Positions 14,998 through 15,755 of a stretch of DNA of 15,755 nt are shown in pieces. The stretch is from Chlamydiia bacterium (GTDB lineage: Bacteria > Chlamydiota > Chlamydiia > Chlamydiales > SM23-39). Location: the NCBI GenBank assembly GCA_016194825.1, contig JACQAR010000034.1, positions 1 through 15,755 on the forward strand, read 5' to 3'. A program made the position numbers and the translations under genes. Positions within the stretch are counted from its first letter, which is position 1, and each line of letters begins with the position of its first letter. The notes under the pieces were generated by a model. It made no database searches, was not told the DNA's origin, and saw only the letters and a program-made list of their open reading frames with translations.

Positions 14998-15591
14998 ATG
15001 CGGGTAATGAGAACGTCCGCCATTTACACCTGGGCTACAGCCAAGGCCAATTCGAGCCGGGCTCCTTTTTGGGTCGGGCTGATCTTCTTTTTGGAGATCT
15101 TTCTTTTTTTACCGCTCGATGCCCTTCTGATCTTTTTCTGCCTGCAGAACCGAAAGAATACGTGGGTCTATGTCCTCATGGCTGCTGCTGCATCGACTCT
15201 GAGTGGACTAATGGGCTATTTTGTAGGCCACTTTCTCTGGGATCTGGTCGGTTCCTACGTGGTCCCCCATCTCATTTCAGCGAGCACTTTCCAGCGCGTC
15301 TCAGGACACTTCCAAGACTACGAAAAATGGGCCGTTTTCTTCGGCAGCCTTCTCCCCTTTCCTCTCAAAGCCCTGAGCATTGGCGCTGGTGTATTCCAAC
15401 TTGGACCAGCCACGTTTGCCCTCTGGATGTTCTTGGCCCGCTTAGTGCGCTTTTCTCTCTCTGGCCTAGCGATGGTGTTTTACGGCGATAAGGTGAAGCA
15501 GTTTGTCGACAAGCACTTTGGCCGCATCATCATGATCATCGGCGCTAAAGTTGCTGCCGCGTTTCTCTTTTTCTGGATCTTAGCTCGATAA
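14998..15591 (+). CDS. DedA/VTT-family (SNARE-associated, YqaA-like) membrane protein
   Basis: The 197-residue protein is an inner-membrane protein with hydrophobic segments at about residues 22-50, 58-80, 105-145 and 172-195. The central block GSLLPFPLKALSIGAGVFQLGPATFALWMFLARLVRF fits the VTT/DedA pattern, in which a Pro-containing re-entrant segment is followed by a Gly-rich turn and helix; the PFPLK version resembles the YqaA subgroup. DedA proteins are linked to lipid flipping and envelope homeostasis. AAAGGA 5 nt before the ATG at 14998 supports the start. It is divergent from the AsmA-like gene across 69 bp, so two possible lipid-related envelope genes share a control region. Confidence 0.85.
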   Translation: MRVMRTSAIYTWATAKANSSRAPFWVGLIFFLEIFLFLPLDALLIFFCLQNRKNTWVYVLMAAAASTLSGLMGYFVGHFLWDLVGSYVVPHLISASTFQRVSGHFQDYEKWAVFFGSLLPFPLKALSIGAGVFQLGPATFALWMFLARLVRFSLSGLAMVFYGDKVKQFVDKHFGRIIMIIGAKVAAAFLFFWILAR

Positions 15592-15656
15592 TCAGCTACG
15601 CATTCTGATCTTCCTTATTAACCCGGCATGCAAATAAGAGACAACTGGCTTGCTGC

Positions 15657-15751
15657 GGCTTTGCCATATCAATCCTCTCTCGTCAGCCATAGTTTTACTA
15701 TGGCTTCCTCGCTCGTAACGCAGACTTTGTCTGCTTTGATCTGGCTTTGCC
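15657..15751. repeat. Array of short palindromes with TTT centres
   Basis: Four perfect inverted repeats, each with the centre TTT, occur in 95 bp. They are GGC/GCC (15657-15665), AGCCATAGT/ACTATGGCT (15685-15705), GCAGAC/GTCTGC (15720-15734) and GGC/GCC again (15743-15751). The two larger ones are each preceded by a related 13-mer, TCCTCTCTCGTCA (15673-15685) and TCCTCGCTCGTAA (15706-15718), which match at 11 of 13 positions with a 33-bp period. No T-run follows either large stem and I see no reading frame or tRNA. The array appears to continue past the window edge. Confidence 0.65.
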
Positions 15752-15755
15752 TCGC

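Noticed and set aside
1..15755. CRISPR arrays, rRNA, tRNA or phage modules
   Set aside because: No regularly spaced identical direct repeats, rRNA-like or cloverleaf sequence, integrase or phage structural gene was seen on either strand.

Overview
The gene content points to a member of the Chlamydiae outside the genus Chlamydia (a Parachlamydia-, Waddlia- or Estrella-like environmental lineage, or a metagenome relative). Three things suggest this: accA lies directly upstream of an msbA-type ABC exporter, pepF is divergent from groES-groEL as I remember it from Chlamydia (CT110-CT112), and there is a small stand-alone SWIB protein. A YkuD-type transpeptidase and a large unrecognised nucleotidyltransferase-like gene fit an amoeba-associated relative. 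Base composition by eye is in the mid-to-high 40s percent GC. The lineage call is from memory of gene order, not from a search.

Left third (1-3706, minus strand): an envelope operon of three overlapping genes read right to left, a membrane-anchored YkuD transpeptidase, accA and msbA. msbA is broken by an internal deletion of about 75 codons that also shifts the frame near 1060-1066. Its surviving N-terminal half carries a textbook EF-hand loop between the first two membrane helices.

3707-6025 (plus): an AT-rich promoter block and a large gene of unknown function. It starts as a DNA polymerase beta-like nucleotidyltransferase head and continues as a long helical protein, and it is split by a +1 frameshift inside the catalytic core.

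5997-8580 (minus): an unrecognised 173-aa gene overlapping the end of an HU/IHF gene, then tyrS and an unrecognised basic 99-aa gene. 8644-9768 (plus): rpiA and the SWIB gene. 9758-11841 (minus): pepF and ptsH (HPr), joined by an ATGA overlap.

11842-14040: the chaperonin control region and operon, with a degenerate CIRCE operator, a sigma70-type promoter, a leader hairpin, groES, groEL and a strong intrinsic terminator. 14041-14289 holds a 163-bp element with long terminal inverted repeats, which looks like a MITE. The window ends with an AsmA-like membrane-anchored gene (minus) and a DedA/VTT-family membrane protein (plus), divergent from each other. After them comes a non-coding array of short perfect palindromes, all with a TTT centre, that runs to the window edge.

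The least explained items are the TTT-palindrome array, the MITE-like element, the frameshifted nucleotidyltransferase-helical gene, the EF-hand in MsbA with the msbA deletion, and two genes whose best promoters leave almost no leader before the start codon.
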